DNA of 64,000 nucleotides from Diphasiastrum complanatum. Taxonomy: Eukaryota > Streptophyta > Lycopodiopsida > Lycopodiales > Lycopodiaceae. Both the position numbers and the translations under genes were made by a program. A model generated the notes under the pieces. That model did not search any database, was not told the DNA's origin, and saw only the letters and a program-made list of their open reading frames with translations. Below are positions 1 to 9,809 of this stretch, piece by piece. How positions within the stretch are numbered: the first letter of the stretch is position 1; every line of letters begins with the position of its first letter. The DNA lies in the NCBI GenBank assembly GCA_029204225.1, contig CM055097.1, positions 59,398,888-59,462,887 of the forward strand, written 5' to 3'.

Positions 1-105
1 ACATGAATGCGTGTATCTCTCTATTCTTACTCTAGGATTATCAATTAGATGATTGGAAAGAAGTTAATGTTTTATCTTACTTCATAAAGCGGTCTACCTG
101 TCCAG

Positions 106-295
106 GAATGTTCACTCAAAAATGACCTGCCTGGCGGAGGAGCTCAGCCTAGCATCAGAAAAAGCAGGAGAAAAGCTCTGGAGATTGCCTATGGAGGAAA
201 GTTATTGGGATAGCATGAAGTCAGGGATTGCTGATATGGTGAATACTGGAGGCCGTGCCGGTGGATCTATTCTTGCAGCTCTATTTCTAAAACAG
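106..295 (+). CDS. LAP: Leucine aminopeptidase (M17), penultimate coding exon, frameshifted
   Basis: This exon encodes part of the catalytic C-terminal domain of a plant M17 leucine aminopeptidase, a metal-dependent hexameric exopeptidase usually found in chloroplast or cytosol. From position 131 the reading gives [25 protein letters not shown], then [13 protein letters not shown] and LFLKQ, which is the conserved block after the NTDAEGR active-site motif of the family. The acceptor is the AG at 104-105 and the donor is CAG/GT at 295/296. The exon starts in phase 1 with G-M-F-T, but the GMFT frame and the downstream frame disagree. An extra A in the A run at 118-122 and a duplicated CCTG near 126-133 add 5 bases, and no alternative acceptor lies between. 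The preceding exons are outside the window. Either this copy is a pseudogene or the sequence has indel errors. Family identity is sure; integrity is not. Confidence 0.88.
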
Positions 296-835
296 GTGCT
301 TGTTAAGACAATAGCTTGAATTGTGACATTCTGAATCGTATTCCCTATAGCAGTATGTAATATGCTGGTTCAATTAAATATGAGGTGCTAATACTATGAG
401 CCAAAACCGGCTTGTCTGTCATTTCTATTGTTGATTATGAAAAAAGACAAGTACAACCAAAATATTGCTAGCAACTTTGTTAAAATCTTCTTCTTGTTGA
501 ATTACAAAGAATTGTAGATTAGCAGGCCTTTCAGGGCATATACGTTGCTCAATATCTCCTAGCTTAGATATCACTACAAGTCTCTGCATCTTTCTTGGTG
601 TTCTCGATACTAGTAGATGCAAAGTCAAGGTTCCTTTTCCCAAAAAAAACTATGATGAGGGTATATTCACGTTCTGGAACAACAGAAGAGCCGCTGAGTA
701 CATCTCATTTTAACTTTCAGTTTTACTTTGGTTAAAAATAGAGAAGTTGTGCTCATTAAGAGCTATATTTGATTTCTATTTTGTAGTTTGGTTTCACTTG
801 AATTTTTATTTGTGATTGTGAACGCTATTGGTACA

Positions 836-1040
836 ATAGTTTCAGGTACAATGCTGTCCAGTTCAGGGTAGAGATATAGCTGGAACAATGTTTGACACTG
901 GATTCGAATCGGGTGAAAACTGTGACTGTTGAAGCAAGTGTTTTGTGGGTCATATGGGTACCAAATTGAAGCCCTAATCAAGGGTTGTACATATATGTAG
1001 GTTGCCAATAGTTTCAGGTACAATGCGGTCCGCTTCAGGT
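836..1040 (+). repeat. Dispersed direct repeat in intron
   Basis: A segment reading TAGTTTCAGGTACAATGC followed by a GTCC and TTCAGG occurs near 836 and again near 1009, about 173 bases apart, with a few substitutions. It lies just upstream of the first LINE. It may be an old tandem duplication or part of a decayed element. Confidence 0.5.
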
Positions 1041-1261
1041 CCTACTGAGGTTTTACCGAGAATCTGCAGAACTTTTCAGGTTAAGCCTGATCAGCAATCT
1101 TGCTTGATAGAAATCATATATAGTTCAGTTGCATTATCCGAACCATTCTATTCTTTTCCATGAGACATGCTCATTACAGATTACAGTATGACAAAGTCTG
1201 CCGATTTCTCACCCCATGCAGCTCAAACGCCATTGCATAGTGCCTCCGGATCGTCAAGTAG

Positions 1262-1987
1262 ATGCTCGCCAAATCTTCAATCGGCACAATCCTCTCTTTC
1301 TTTCTTGATACCCGAGATCTATACACACCTGCCAAGTCATTTGAGCAGTACATTATCTCTTACATCGAGCAGATCAAACACGAATCTACCTCTCTACGAA
1401 AGGAAATGGGACAGCTTCAAGCGATCATTCAATCTATGTCCGCTGAACGAGAAATCATGTTACCCCGGATTACTTCTTTGGAGACAACAATCAATAAACA
1501 AGGAGAGCCTACAAAGATTCAAGAGTTGGAAGAGAAGATAGAGCAACATAAGGCTGAGATGAAAACGTGGGCACCCTCCTTCAACCGAGTCATTTCAGCC
1601 ACCATATCCGAAGAGCGAATGCGAGAGTACAAATCCCTGAATGTTAGGGTCCTCGGAGTTGAAGACACCGATGATCCAATGACCGAAGCAACCAACTTTC
1701 TTTCAAGCACACTCTCCCACCACTCTGAAGGGTTGTATAGAGCTTGGAGAACCAAGAGAGACCCTTCTACTCTCATAGTTCGCTTCACGAATTTGGAAGG
1801 GAGACGGGCAACCCTCAAACTGCAGGCCAAGCTTAGAGGTACACTTATATTTATGGATGATGATCTCACTCCCATGCAGGTTGCGGATCGGAAAAAAGCA
1901 GTCAGTGAGGCAAAAGCTTTGGGGAAGAGGGTAATTTATCTGAATGGTAAGGCTCAATACATCAATCCTCTGAATCCTGACAAATAG
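1262..1987 (+). CDS. LINE ORF1 protein, coiled coil plus RRM-like/C-terminal domain
   Basis: This is a 241-codon open frame ending in TAG at 1985-1987. Residues about 30-105 are rich in E, K, Q and L with heptad spacing, suggesting a coiled coil for multimerisation. The second half has LNVRVLGVED, AWRTKRDPSTLIVRF and FMDDDLTPMQVADRKKA, which matches the L1 ORF1 (Transposase_22) nucleic-acid-binding half in layout. The closest relative in the window is the ORF1 at 23516-24610 on the other strand, which shares the AWRTK, L-RFT-LE-RR and DDLT/DEDLT blocks. No zinc knuckle is visible. The true start lies upstream in another frame, so the N-terminus is broken here. It is expected to act as an RNA chaperone in the LINE particle. 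Confidence 0.8.
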   Translation: MLAKSSIGTILSFFLDTRDLYTPAKSFEQYIISYIEQIKHESTSLRKEMGQLQAIIQSMSAEREIMLPRITSLETTINKQGEPTKIQELEEKIEQHKAEMKTWAPSFNRVISATISEERMREYKSLNVRVLGVEDTDDPMTEATNFLSSTLSHHSEGLYRAWRTKRDPSTLIVRFTNLEGRRATLKLQAKLRGTLIFMDDDLTPMQVADRKKAVSEAKALGKRVIYLNGKAQYINPLNPDK

Positions 1988-2039
1988 GGATTAAGGCCCT
2001 CCGGACTAGGGTAGCGGTTCGGGGGCTCTTTCTAGAGCA

Positions 2040-2990
2040 TTGCGGTTGAGGTTATGGAACTGCAATGGCATTCACTCTTCAGCTACCGTCGGAGATTTTA
2101 GAGATTTTTGTGCGGAGGGTGATATCTTACTACTCACCGAGACACATGAGAGTCCAAAAAGAGGTCTACCGGTTGTTGTGGGTTTTTGTTGGTACTCTGC
2201 ACATCAGAGGTCGACAAGAGCATTGACAGATCGGGGTTCTGGTGGGGTGGCCTGCTTAGTCCGTGAATTCATTCGGCCTTGGGTCGGATTGGTGCATACT
2301 AATGAGCGAGCTCGCTATATTTGGATTCGGGTGGACCGGATACATCAGATTGAGTCACCTTACATGGCTATCTCTTCAGACATCATCAGATACGAGGAGC
2401 GGGGTAATGCCAGGACTGGGTCCAGGCAGACAGAGTTCCATAGAGCAGAGGATGATCCACAGCGGATACATGCTTTAGACTGGGATGATCTTGGCCTCCG
2501 GCGACGATCAGTGGAGGCAGAGGGTCCAGTTACTGCATATGGAGAGCAGATGCTTCAGTTGGGCGAGGCTCATGGATTGGCCATTTATAATGGCTTACTG
2601 CAGCGGCCTGATTCTGGTGACTATACCTGTTTTCCACATAGCGGAGGGAGTAGTGTTGTTGACTATTTTATGGGATTGTCGTCTCTCCTCCCCTACATTT
2701 CATCTTTCTTGGGTCACCGTACCACCCTGTCTGACCACTCATACCTCTCTCTTTCTATTGGACTTCTTCACACCCCATGTGCTAGTACATTAACTCCTAG
2801 CGAAAAGACCGTATACCGCTATAATCCTCAAAACACTCCTATGTACAGGGAAGCTTTATCTGACCTCCTGACTCATTTCCCCTACGCAAATACTCTGGCG
2901 GACCAGTCTCTTTTTCTTGTCCGGACCATGCATACCATTGCATCCCTTGCTTTTCCATCCCCACAGCCCAAGCACTTACGACATAGTTGA
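2040..2990 (+). pseudogene. LINE ORF2 N-terminal endonuclease domain, catalytic segment lost
   Basis: This is a 316-codon frame starting about 50 bases after the ORF1 stop. It contains WNCNG near the start, LLTETHE (the glutamate metal site), GGVACLVR, and at the end DYFMG and LSDHSYLSLSI, the SDH signature of the apurinic-like endonuclease that nicks target DNA. The expected GDFN segment is missing. The frame runs from an ERGN stretch directly to ARTGSRQ, so a short deletion removed one catalytic Asp/Asn pair. The frame is otherwise open, which suggests a fairly recent insertion or an in-frame deletion. Confidence 0.8.
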
Positions 2991-3339
2991 CCACATAACC
3001 CTTGGTATGACCACGAATGTAGCCATCTTCATCTGAACTTGATTTATGCAAGTTGCCACCTTCCCCATCTGGTAAAGGACTTATCTCGTGTATATCGTAG
3101 AACCACCCGAAAAAAGAAAATTACATGAAATCTACCAAGGGAAGAAGATGATGGACCTTCTCTTTAGCTCCTCGTCGCGATCATTTTGGCAAGAATTCCT
3201 TTCACGAGCACCTCCACCCTAGATTACAAATCTTAGCACATGGGTGACCTATGCCACATCGTTGTACACTTTACCTGACACTCCTTCACTTCCCACACAC
3301 CCATACACATGCACTTCTAATATATTCTTCCCAGACATA

Positions 3340-3721
3340 GTAGATCGACCGATTAAACCTACATAAGGCCAAAGACATTGATGAACTAGAGGCTGAACTT
3401 TTGAAGCAGGCCGTTGACATCCTCTCACCCTTCCTCTCTTTCCTAAGCCTTTGACTCTGTGCCTAGACATTTACTGATACAGAGGCTTTGGGACCGTGGC
3501 TTCCAGGAGGATATCATACAGGCAGTTGTGGCATTGTACTGACGAGTTATTGGCCGGATCCGAGTATCAGGAGTTGTATAGAGAGTACCATTGGGGTTAA
3601 GCAGGGATGTCCTCTCTCACCTACACTCTTTGGTCTAGAGGAGCTTGAGCAAGTTATACAGAGAGAGGGAGGTGAGGGATGCACATTGGGTGACCTTGTT
3701 ATTGCTATCCTATTGACATTA
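3340..3721 (+). pseudogene. LINE reverse transcriptase fragment
   Basis: Read on the + strand it gives KAFDSVPRHLLIQRLWDRGF (3444-3503) and, after two in-frame stops, TIGVKQGCPLSPTLFGL, both hallmarks of non-LTR reverse transcriptase. The finger region is mostly deleted and the copy ends at LVIAILL, just before the expected YxDD catalytic box. It is non-functional. Confidence 0.82.
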
Positions 3722-4043
3722 ATAAAGGTCTTTCTTTCTTTCTTTCTTTCTTCCTTCCCCGTTCCTGCAAAAAACAGAGCTCTCTCTCTTTCTCTCTTTT
3801 GCGGAGCTGTTTAGCAAGCGTGGGTGGATTGACAGCGATTGTGGTCTTATTATTGTGTGCCATCCTGACCCTCATTACTCACGCTACATCAAGGAAGAAG
3901 AAGGCATGCCCTCCTGTCAAAGAAGGGATGGTTGAGATTTGCTAGAGCTTGGATTGGGCACCCGCTAGAAGGCACGTTTTTGCAGCATTCCAGAGTTTTC
4001 GAACCACATTCCCTCATACTCTATTTCACATGATATGTATCCC
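3722..4043. other. LINE tail and spacer between two LINE copies
   Basis: This begins with ATTAATAAAGG, a CTTT run and a TC tract, read as the 3' tail of LINE copy 1. From 3805 to 4043 there is a short open stretch (AELFSKRGWID, then CHPDPHYSRYIKEEEG) that I cannot assign; it may be a remnant of a LINE or of another element. Confidence 0.4.
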
Positions 4044-4159
4044 CCTTGGCTTTTGGTGCAAATTTTGACCCTAAGCAGATTTTTGAGCGGACCTGGAGCA
4101 GATTTCTGAGCGGACCTGGAGCGGACTTGACCTACTCCGGACCTGCAGGGTTCTTTCCT

Positions 4160-4345
4160 ATGGCTCCACGCAACAAACGAGGGGGAGGTAACTCCCCCCA
4201 ATCTCCACCACACCCTGCTTTGGAAGGCCCGAAAAACACCCCTCTTGCGTCCTCTTCGCTCCTCCAGGCCCAGGGCTCTTCACCCGAGGCCAACACCTGC
4301 TTCTCACCATATCACGCAGTTTTTTATATCCACCTAGCCAGTTAG
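4160..4345 (+). pseudogene. LINE ORF1 N-terminal fragment
   Basis: The frame opens with MAPRNKRGGGNSPQSPPHP, a short basic N-terminus. It matches the start [14 protein letters not shown] found on the other strand at 24626 in LINE copy 4, which fixes the real ORF1 start of this family. The rest of ORF1 is deleted. A Ser/Pro-rich stretch follows, as in other ORF1 N-termini. Confidence 0.65.
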
Positions 4346-4433
4346 TTAACTTATTTCAGTTCTCTCTTTCCCTCTGTGTAGCTGGTGGTTAAGCTAGTGA
4401 TATTGTACCCTCGACAGAGCTGGAGGTTAAGCT

Positions 4434-4754
4434 TTGCATTTGTTACAGTTTGGAGAGACCCATGAGTTAGCCATTTATAATGGCTTGACCTGTTGGCCGG
4501 ATTTAGGCAGATACACGTGCCATCCTCATAGTGGCGGTCATAATGTCATTGATTATCTCATGGGGTCACCATCCTCCATACCTCTCATATCCGATTTTCA
4601 TATCTCTTACACAACCGTCTCTGATCACTCTTTTCTCTCTTTCACTATTGGTGCACCCAGATATACATTTAGCCCTCTATACATACCAGTCTACCAGGAG
4701 TATTTGGCCTCATTACTCCATTCTTTTCCCCATGACAGTACAATTGAATCATAA
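4434..4754 (+). pseudogene. LINE ORF2 endonuclease C-terminal part
   Basis: The reading includes HELAIYNGL, GRYTCHPHSGGHNVIDYLMG and VSDHSFLSFTI, directly comparable to LAIYNGL, YTCFPHSGG and LSDHSYLSLSI of LINE copy 1. It carries the catalytic SDH triad end of the domain only. Confidence 0.8.
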
Positions 4755-5107
4755 GCTATACTACCAGCCCGTCCTTTACACCATCCGTGGTGTGATACTA
4801 AGTGTCACTCTCTTCATCATCTTGTCACCCGTGCACGTACTCATGCTCCTCCCGACGCTCATACCATCGTACACTCCGCCGTAATTAATGTGCCTATGAT
4901 GACTCCGAAGGAAAATGTCTAGTTGACCTTCTTTTCAACTCTTCCTCAGGCGCTTTTTGGCGTGAGTTTATCCCTCGTGCCCCACCACCTCTCCTGGATG
5001 ACCTCCACAAATGAGCTGACTATGCTACTAGGTTATATACTATACCCACTGCCTCACCCATTTCTCTCTCTCCTCGACCATCGAAGTTTACCTTCTTCCC
5101 CTCTAAT

Positions 5108-5905
5108 ATGGTCCTTACGGCCATCAAGAGAATGGCTAGAGATATTGAGGACCTTGAATCCGAACTCATAACTCATGTTGCTGTCATAGTTGCTTCCTCA
5201 CTAGCCAATCTCCTCAATTCCGCAGCAGTTTATGGATTCCCATCATCCTGGTGCACCAACATCATCCACCCTATTCACAAAAATGGTGATACCATGATTG
5301 TTGGTAACTATCGCACTATCATGATTGGGCATGTTCTCGCAAAGCTATATAGTACCATACTTCAGTTTGCAGTGAGCTCAGAGGCAAAATCCAGGAGACT
5401 ACATGCTTTGGGCCAGGCAGGGTTCCGAGCCCACTATTCTACCACGGACCATATCTTCACTCTCCGAGCCTTGATTGAGGGAGCCAAGCACAAGAAAGAG
5501 AAGGTTTATTGTTGTTTTGTGGACTTCAAAAAAGCCTTTCATTCTATGCTCCCTACTTATCTATAGACTTCGTGACCTGGGTTTTTCCATTGCCATCATT
5601 CTAGCTGTGATGGCTCTTTATGAGAGAGTCTTGGGTTGTTTGCGACATAGGAATGGTATTTCTGAGCACATTTGGAGCACCATTGGGGTGAAACATGGTT
5701 ATTCTCTTTCAACCGTTCTTTTTGGATTATACATTGATGAGCTAGAAGGAGTCATCTCACAGTGTGGTAGATTTGAAGTGGCGATATTCTAATTGCCATT
5801 CTTCTTTATGTCGATGATGTGGTACTAGTCTTCTCGACTAGGGAGGGGTTACAGAGGTAGTTAGATTGCTTATAGGCCTTTTGTACCATTGCGAAGACCA
5901 AGGTT
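5108..5905 (+). pseudogene. LINE reverse transcriptase with YVDD box
   Basis: Blocks in order are WCTNIIHPIHKNGD and NYRTIMIGHVLAKLYSTIL (fingers), [26 protein letters not shown] (first catalytic Asp), then a frame change, TIGVKHGYSLSTVLFGLYID (normally QGCPLSP) and LLYVDDVVLVFST at about 5805-5843 with the second and third catalytic Asp. Stops follow in the next 60 bases. The domain order is right for an L1-type RT, but frameshifts at about 5560 and 5790 and the changed QGCPLSP block make it dead. Confidence 0.87.
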
Positions 5906-6439
5906 ATGGTCTTCAACACTTCTAGAGCTTTCATGCAATGTCAGGAGCTCATTCTTGATGGACAACCTTTAGAGGTGGTCTCTTCATACACTTACTTGGG
6001 GATACTTTCCTCTGGCCCTACATTCAGCATTCAACAGGCTGCCACCACTCGACTTTGGAAGGGACATGCCTCCCTTGTTCAACTGGAACAGTTTTGCTTT
6101 TGGAAGTCCATTTGGGATGTTCAGAGTAAGTGTAGACTTTTTTTATATTATTGTCACTCCCACAACCTTATATGCAGCAGAGACGTGGTGTACCGGTCTT
6201 TCCTCCTCACACTGGGCCAGGATTTCGAGATTATAGACTACCATGTTAGCTCATGTGATTTGGGCGAAGCCCTCTATTCCACAGGAGATCCTCCTTGTCG
6301 AGCATGTGCCTTTGCCATTAGAGGAGATAGCATTGGAGCAAGAAAAATTTGCCATGGTTTCATTGACGGTTTAAGGTGTGCATTGTGGTTTATCATTTGT
6401 GTTTTGTGCAATGTGCAAACCTCAATGATTGTGCATTGA
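5906..6439 (+). pseudogene. LINE ORF2 region after the reverse transcriptase
   Basis: A 177-codon frame begins with KVMVF-type sequence (MVFNTSRAFM) and YTYLGI, the thumb region after the YVDD box in plant LINEs. A short cysteine cluster (PPCRACAF) may be a remnant of the C-terminal Cys motif. The last third has no recognisable match. Confidence 0.65.
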
Positions 6440-7069
6440 ATCTTGATCATTGATCATTCAAGAATGATGGATCAAGATTGATAGTTCAGTGAATCATTTC
6501 ATATCTGTTTCTTATTTTTGTCATATCTCCTACTCATGCACACACTTTGAATCGGACTTCAATCCTTGAGGTAAGGAAAGGAAATGCTAATGGTTATGCC
6601 ACAATTCCAAAACAACTAGGACTTGAAAATAGCTAACTACCTTGCATCCAATCTTAGACAATTACATTTTTATTCAAGAAATTTGTGGCAATGCCTTCGT
6701 GGTATACCACAAAGTTCTTGTTTATACTTGATTGGGTAATATGAGATAGTGAAATTTTGAGCAGTGGGATATCTTTCAGAAGAGTCTTGCATTTTTAATA
6801 ATTTAAGCAGCCCAAATAGATCAAATTAGGGTGACATATTAGTTAACGTGTTGCCCCGACGTCTGGCTTGCAGCAGTTCAACTCTTAGTTGCTTGAGAAA
6901 GATGTAACCATTGTGTTTGCATTTCAATAAAATATTTGTGACTGATAAATTACCTTAACAATATGTTTCATGCAAAATAAGAGTAACAGTTTGATATAAA
7001 GTGCATGGCTTCTAACTTACTGTCTGTTGGCTTCATAACTGTCTGTCTGTTGGATTCATACACTTGCAG

Positions 7070-7210
7070 TTTGTGGACGAGAAGATACCGTGGGCCCACT
7101 TGGATGTTGCAGGGCCTGTTTGGAATGAGAAGAAAAGCTGTGCAACTGGTTTTGCTGTTCCGACTCTTGTGGAATGGATCTTGAAGCACTCTTCCGAAGC
7201 ATCTTCATAA
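7070..7210 (+). CDS. LAP: Leucine aminopeptidase, last coding exon
   Basis: This 141-base exon begins directly after a CTTGCAG acceptor and joins in phase 0 to the LKQ end of the exon at 106-295. It reads [20 protein letters not shown], then KKSCATGF, then [11 protein letters not shown] and a TAA stop at 7208-7210. This is the conserved C-terminus of plant M17 aminopeptidases, in which the sequence [20 protein letters not shown] is typical. The reading frame is intact. A 3' untranslated region should follow, but no poly(A) signal could be fixed with confidence. The 6,774-base intron before it holds two LINE copies in the same orientation as the gene. Confidence 0.92.
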   Translation, partial: FVDEKIPWAHLDVAGPVWNEKKSCATGFAVPTLVEWILKHSSEASS

Positions 7211-9809
7211 TAGAAGAACAAATGGACCTCTGGTTGTATTGCAACATATGAAAAGACCGCACAAGTGCTCTTCTTGATCTTTTGGACAGTAAATTATGAG
7301 TATGTGTTCTCAGACTTTGTCAGCCGAAGGTGAACATTCTTGACAATAAAACTTTTGGGGTCTCTACATTTTTCAATGACTCGCTGCAAACTAGAGGCAA
7401 CTTGGAAATGCATACACATAGAAGGCCTGAATCAAATTTATATCATGCGTGTTATGTGTACAAGGATGGATTTCCAGAGAGGCTCTTGGGTAGAAGTAAG
7501 AGATCGCGAAAGAAAGATTGTGTCTTTTAGACTATGAAGTGCTTAGAGTTATAGCAGTTGTCTGCCCTTCGTATACAAAAAACTTCATGTGATCTGAATA
7601 TAATTTCCTTATTTAGCTTGACTTTTTTGATTAGCTAGAGACATCATGGGTTAGTTGAGAATTGGTGGTTGCGATATAGGAAAGTCTTGCAAAGTTAAAT
7701 TACAATACTTACTTTTAAGTCCATATGAATCAAATTCAGATAGATGATCAAACGCTGCGATGAGCAGCAATCTGTTTTAAAACAAGGAAAATCAAGTTTT
7801 GGTACATAAATATGTGAACTGTTTCTTGAAACAGCAATTCAATGCGTTGGAAAGACAAAAGTGCGGACTAGGTTTTTACCATCTGGTATATCCTTTTCAA
7901 AGGGTGCATTAAACTGTCAAAGCAGTCCAAATATGCTTAGGCAAAGTTAAAGCCAAGGGAAATCAACATTGTTTTATAGTCGGCACACTTCATCGTGTCA
8001 ACTGAATTATTTAAGGTCTCGTATGGAAACTTATCACCTTCACTCTAGCTATGAAAGTGCTGTTAAGTTATTTGCTATGTGATGCTTATAGATCGAGCCG
8101 GATGCTAACAGTGTTAATTCTGATAGCCGAGCAAAGATCTAGTCTTCTGGTTCGTCGTTATGAAAGCGAATGTAAATTTGTGTTTCTGCATGTGACCTGT
8201 TTGAACTCAGGATTGCCTGCTTCCTTTGTTATGTTGGGTACTGTTGTCAACATAAAGTTGATACATCTGTAATGCCAATTGGAGATTGGTGATTCAAAAG
8301 AGTGTCGGATGTGAGGAAATGGTAAAAGTGCTCTCAAGGATTTTGACACCATTGATCGATATCTCCCTAGTCTCTAAACAAACAGGACCTACATCAAGCA
8401 AGAAAGCTTTCTAAAATTCCTACATAAGACCCAGAGATCTGTCGTCCATTGCATAACCAAGGCCTTATCTAAGTTCTTGCAAGGTAGACAGGCTCCTATA
8501 CATTTTCTCATTAGAAAGTTTTTTTTAATATGTATTGCAATAATGATTTTAAAAGGTGGAGAACTTTTTCCTCAACAATTTTCCTATGAATATATCAAAC
8601 ATTTTGTTCGCTTGATCTTCATATAATCACCATATAATACTATGAAATCTCTCCCGGCTGAATTTCTCTTTAATATGTTAGAAGGAACTGTTAAAAGCTC
8701 ACCTCCCTTGCTTTAAGTAGCTTAGTCTGCAAACCATTAGAACATGAAACAAAGTCTGCTTGTTGCATAGACGAAATCCTACAATTTCCTCATACCTCAA
8801 ATATCTTTAAAAAAAAAACTGAATCGTACTAAGCATATCCTCAAGCTCGACATTTTCTCATTAGAGCCCATCTCCTCACCAATGACCACTTTTTATTCAG
8901 ATTTTAGCATCACATGTTGTATATGCAACTTGATTGAGAAACATTGGCATCTTGCTTAAGTGATTTTTTTTGTCTTTAAACTCCAGTGATCAATCTTTAA
9001 TTTCTTTCTTGCAAATGGATCACTACCATCAAATTTGGACTTGGAAGTTTAAAAGAAGGCTACTTGCAGCACTTCAATCTAGGATTAATTAGTTAAGCAT
9101 CGTATCTTTTTCGATGAAATAAAATATTGATTCAAACCCCAAGTGCACATGGATGCAACAATCGTACACAATAAGCAGCACATGCAAGACTAGTAAGTGT
9201 ATGCATGACTACATGCATTTGACCAACACCATGTTAGAATAAGAGAGGAGACAACCATGAGATATTAATATGGCGATTAGACATTCGTCGGATGTGCAAC
9301 AATTACCAACTCAAAGAAATGGCACTTCCAGACTCATGCCACATGCTACATCACAATACATTTGGATGAGATAACCCATGCAAGAAGCATTGCACCTAGA
9401 GCTGATTCTCCATCATAATACACTCGTGGCAGAGGACATCTTTTACATGAAGTTTGAACTTGCATCTCATGCCTAAAGCTAGCATATACAAGAGAAACAA
9501 CTACACACATACTTATCTACATGATTAGATTGACATGCATTGCTCGACAATACAAGGAAATGAGAGCGTAGGTTGTAGTAATATTTGATTGCTCAATATC
9601 TTCACGAACCAAGACACAAAATACATTTGACACCTCTTGGTGGCTATGGAAAGAGAGAATCTTCCAATTGAACCACCAAAAACATAGATATAGGTGCAAG
9701 AACTTGGAGCTAGGAGAGGACCAAAATCTTTTTGCCCCAGCTTCTATTATAGAACGATAGGCCACTAGCGTTTGAAAGCAAAAAATTCACTAGTCTTCAG
9801 TTGTGTTAT
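7211..9809. other. Aminopeptidase 3' flank and intergenic sequence
   Basis: The first few hundred bases should be the aminopeptidase 3' untranslated region. The rest is AT-rich. Short open frames exist but none has a recognisable domain or a codon pattern that stands out. I see no gene. Confidence 0.6.

Larger units (their letters stand above)
1190..3805 (+). mobile_element. L1-type LINE copy 1, decayed and internally deleted
   Basis: The order is a Ser/Pro-rich ORF1 N-terminus (frameshifted before 1262), ORF1 (to 1987), ORF2 endonuclease (2040-2990), a linker with NPWYDHEC, and a shortened reverse transcriptase (3340-3721). The RT lacks most of its finger region, because the text goes from an IDELEAELLKQAVDIL segment (about 3376-3425) straight to KAFDSVP. 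It stops before the YxDD box and passes into ATTAATAAAG followed by a CTTT run and a TC-rich tract (3722-3803). That end resembles the 3' ends of the LINE copies at 23180-24720 and 25174-25440. Boundaries are approximate. Confidence 0.85.
4044..6440 (+). mobile_element. L1-type LINE copy 2, decayed
   Basis: This copy has a 5' leader with a direct repeat of TGAGCGGACCTGGAGC (4083-4125), an ORF1 start MAPRNKRGGG at 4160, then a deletion junction near 4380-4436, where AGCTGG-GGTTAAGCT occurs twice. It continues with the C-terminal endonuclease, reverse transcriptase with a YVDD box, and an ORF2 C-terminal part. Many stops and frameshifts are present. It lies in the same orientation as copy 1 and the host gene. 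The end is approximate. Confidence 0.85.
296..7069 (+). other. Leucine aminopeptidase intron with two LINE insertions
   Basis: This is the phase-0 intron between the last two aminopeptidase exons, GT at 296 and AG at 7068-7069. The part from 296 to about 1190 is AT-rich and has no gene; it holds one direct repeat (836-1040). Positions 1190-3805 and 4044-6440 are LINE copies. From 6440 to 7069 I see only AT-rich intron sequence. Confidence 0.85.

Noticed and set aside
890-925. TTCGAATCGGG, similar to a tRNA T-loop
   Set aside because: No matching box A at the right distance and no cloverleaf; chance similarity is likely.
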